A DNA stretch of 64,000 bases from Microvirga aerilata. GTDB taxonomy: Bacteria > Pseudomonadota > Alphaproteobacteria > Rhizobiales > Beijerinckiaceae. This document shows, one piece after another, positions 63,373 to 64,000 of this stretch. The stretch lies in contig NZ_JAEQMY010000007.1 of assembly GCF_016743775.1 (NCBI RefSeq), positions 97,038 through 161,037 of the forward strand, written 5' to 3'. Under the pieces are notes generated by a model. The model was not told the origin of the DNA. It did no database searches and saw only the letters and a program-made list of their open reading frames with translations. Position 1 is the first letter of the stretch, and each line of letters begins with the position of its first letter. Made by a program: the position numbers and the translations under genes.

Positions 63373-63589
63373 GGTGCTGAACGCTCCCGATGGCGCCTAT
63401 GAGCGGGTGTTTTCGATCAATGCCGACCGCATGGATCTGGCAAAGGCTATAGGGCAGGGGATGACGCTTGCGCTGTCGATGGCGCGGGCTGGACGGGACG
63501 AACCCGCGCCCATGCCGGCACCCAAAGTGGCAGGCGTTGTGATCCCCTTCCCCCTGGCCCGCACCAGCCGCAGAGCCGAGCCCACCTAG
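63373..63589 (+). CDS. Hypothetical protein (about 70 aa)
   Basis: The C-terminal part of a longer frame looks coding (NAPDGAYERVFSINADRMDL, AKAIGQGMTLALSMARAG, VVIPFPLARTSRRAE). The likely start is a GTG or CTG near 63373; the frame is open from 63233, but that part overlaps the DUF6894-like gene's upstream region. Function unknown. Confidence 0.45.
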
Positions 63590-63659
63590 ACTAGGCCGTA
63601 TTGGCAACCAGCTCGCACCCAGCTACGTTCTCTCTCCTGTGTACCACTTGGAGAGCCTT

Positions 63660-63797
63660 ATGCCTCACAAGGATCGAGTTGCACTTTACGGACGGATCGG
63701 GCTCATCCTGGCCTCCTTCGCCGTTATTAGCGGGGTTGTTGCTGAGCCCCTTCTCCGGCCCTTGTGGTCCCCACAGTTGACGGTCGCTCAACGGTAG
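63660..63797 (+). CDS. Small membrane protein (45 aa)
   Basis: ATG 63660 follows GGAGAG. The 45-residue frame has one TM segment (IGLILASFAVISGVVAEPLL). It stops 11 bases before the next small gene starts, so the two may be co-transcribed. Confidence 0.55.
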   Translation: MPHKDRVALYGRIGLILASFAVISGVVAEPLLRPLWSPQLTVAQR

Positions 63798-63808
63798 GAG
63801 ACATCGGC

Positions 63809-63952
63809 ATGCGAGACCCTGCTGAAATGAGACGGGCAGTCCTCGATTATAAGACAGCTCTGGAGAATACGGCCCAGGCAGAAGAGGCCCTAGCCTCGCG
63901 CCTGGCTCTGGTAGCCCACGAACTAAGGCGTGTGGACATTCAGGTGACCTGA
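63809..63952 (+). CDS. Small helical protein (47 aa), paralogue of 25114-25344
   Basis: ATG 63809 follows TAGGAGAC and starts MRDPAEMRRAVLDYKTALEN. It aligns with the first 45 residues of the protein at 25114-25344 (YKAALENAAQAQDDLASQLA versus YKTALENTAQAEEALASRLA). It lacks the last 27 residues of that protein. A helical coiled coil is likely; function unknown. Confidence 0.6.
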   Translation: MRDPAEMRRAVLDYKTALENTAQAEEALASRLALVAHELRRVDIQVT

Positions 63953-64000
63953 GGGATTCCCGCTTCAGTCGAAATTTGATCCAAGGCTGCAAACTGGAGG

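Noticed and set aside
1..64000. CRISPR arrays, rRNA and tRNA genes
   Set aside because: No regularly spaced direct repeats and no convincing cloverleaf or rRNA segment were noticed by eye. A covariance search would be needed to exclude tRNA genes fully.

Overview
The window looks like a chromosome or large replicon of an alphaproteobacterium of the order Hyphomicrobiales, most likely Methylobacteriaceae (Microvirga or Methylobacterium type). This is inferred from the moderately high GC content, the three DUF6894-like small proteins, many short orphan proteins typical of that family, and a rhizobial-style ABC/LysR catabolic operon. No rRNA, tRNA or CRISPR array was recognised.

Layout. 0-9 kb: a GH16 glycanase with RTX repeats cut by the left edge, a Crp/Fnr regulator, small orphan genes, a ParB-fold protein and an AlgE-type mannuronan C-5-epimerase. 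9-19 kb: an animal-type haem peroxidase, then small hypothetical genes, recurrent hairpin repeats, a second copy of the ParB-fold/small-membrane-protein cassette, and a decay zone holding a RES-domain fragment, a broken transposase and a fragment of the epimerase's C-terminal domain. 19-25 kb: an alginate-like polysaccharide locus with a PL14-type lyase, an Alg8 glycosyltransferase and an Alg44 co-polymerase with a c-di-GMP-binding PilZ motif. 25-36 kb: two LuxR-type regulators with degenerate receiver domains, a diguanylate cyclase, IS remnants, a DUF1190-like protein, a SWIM zinc-finger protein and a broken AbrB/PIN toxin-antitoxin pair.

36-49 kb is an accessory block. It has a soluble FtsH-like AAA protease with a DUF4357 protein and a short leader gene, a tyrosine recombinase next to a 40-bp perfect palindrome, and a plus-strand run of a ParA/MinD-like ATPase followed by three unrecognised proteins. 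50-60.6 kb is a coherent minus-strand catabolic operon: solute-binding protein, ArgH-family C-N lyase, ABC ATPase, two permeases, enolase-superfamily enzyme, MFS transporter and FAD oxidoreductase, with a divergent LysR regulator. 60.6-64 kb holds a broken Phd/PIN module, a cytochrome c and small orphan genes.

How the parts may work together. The diguanylate cyclase could supply c-di-GMP to Alg44, which with Alg8 would make and export a mannuronan-like polymer. The epimerase and PL14 lyase would modify or trim it, and GH16 suggests handling of other glycans. The rest of the alginate export machinery is not in this window. A recurrent theme is dispersed duplication of very small genes: at least six pairs or families have two or more copies here, often with one copy decaying. 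Most of the toxin-antitoxin and IS genes are also broken.
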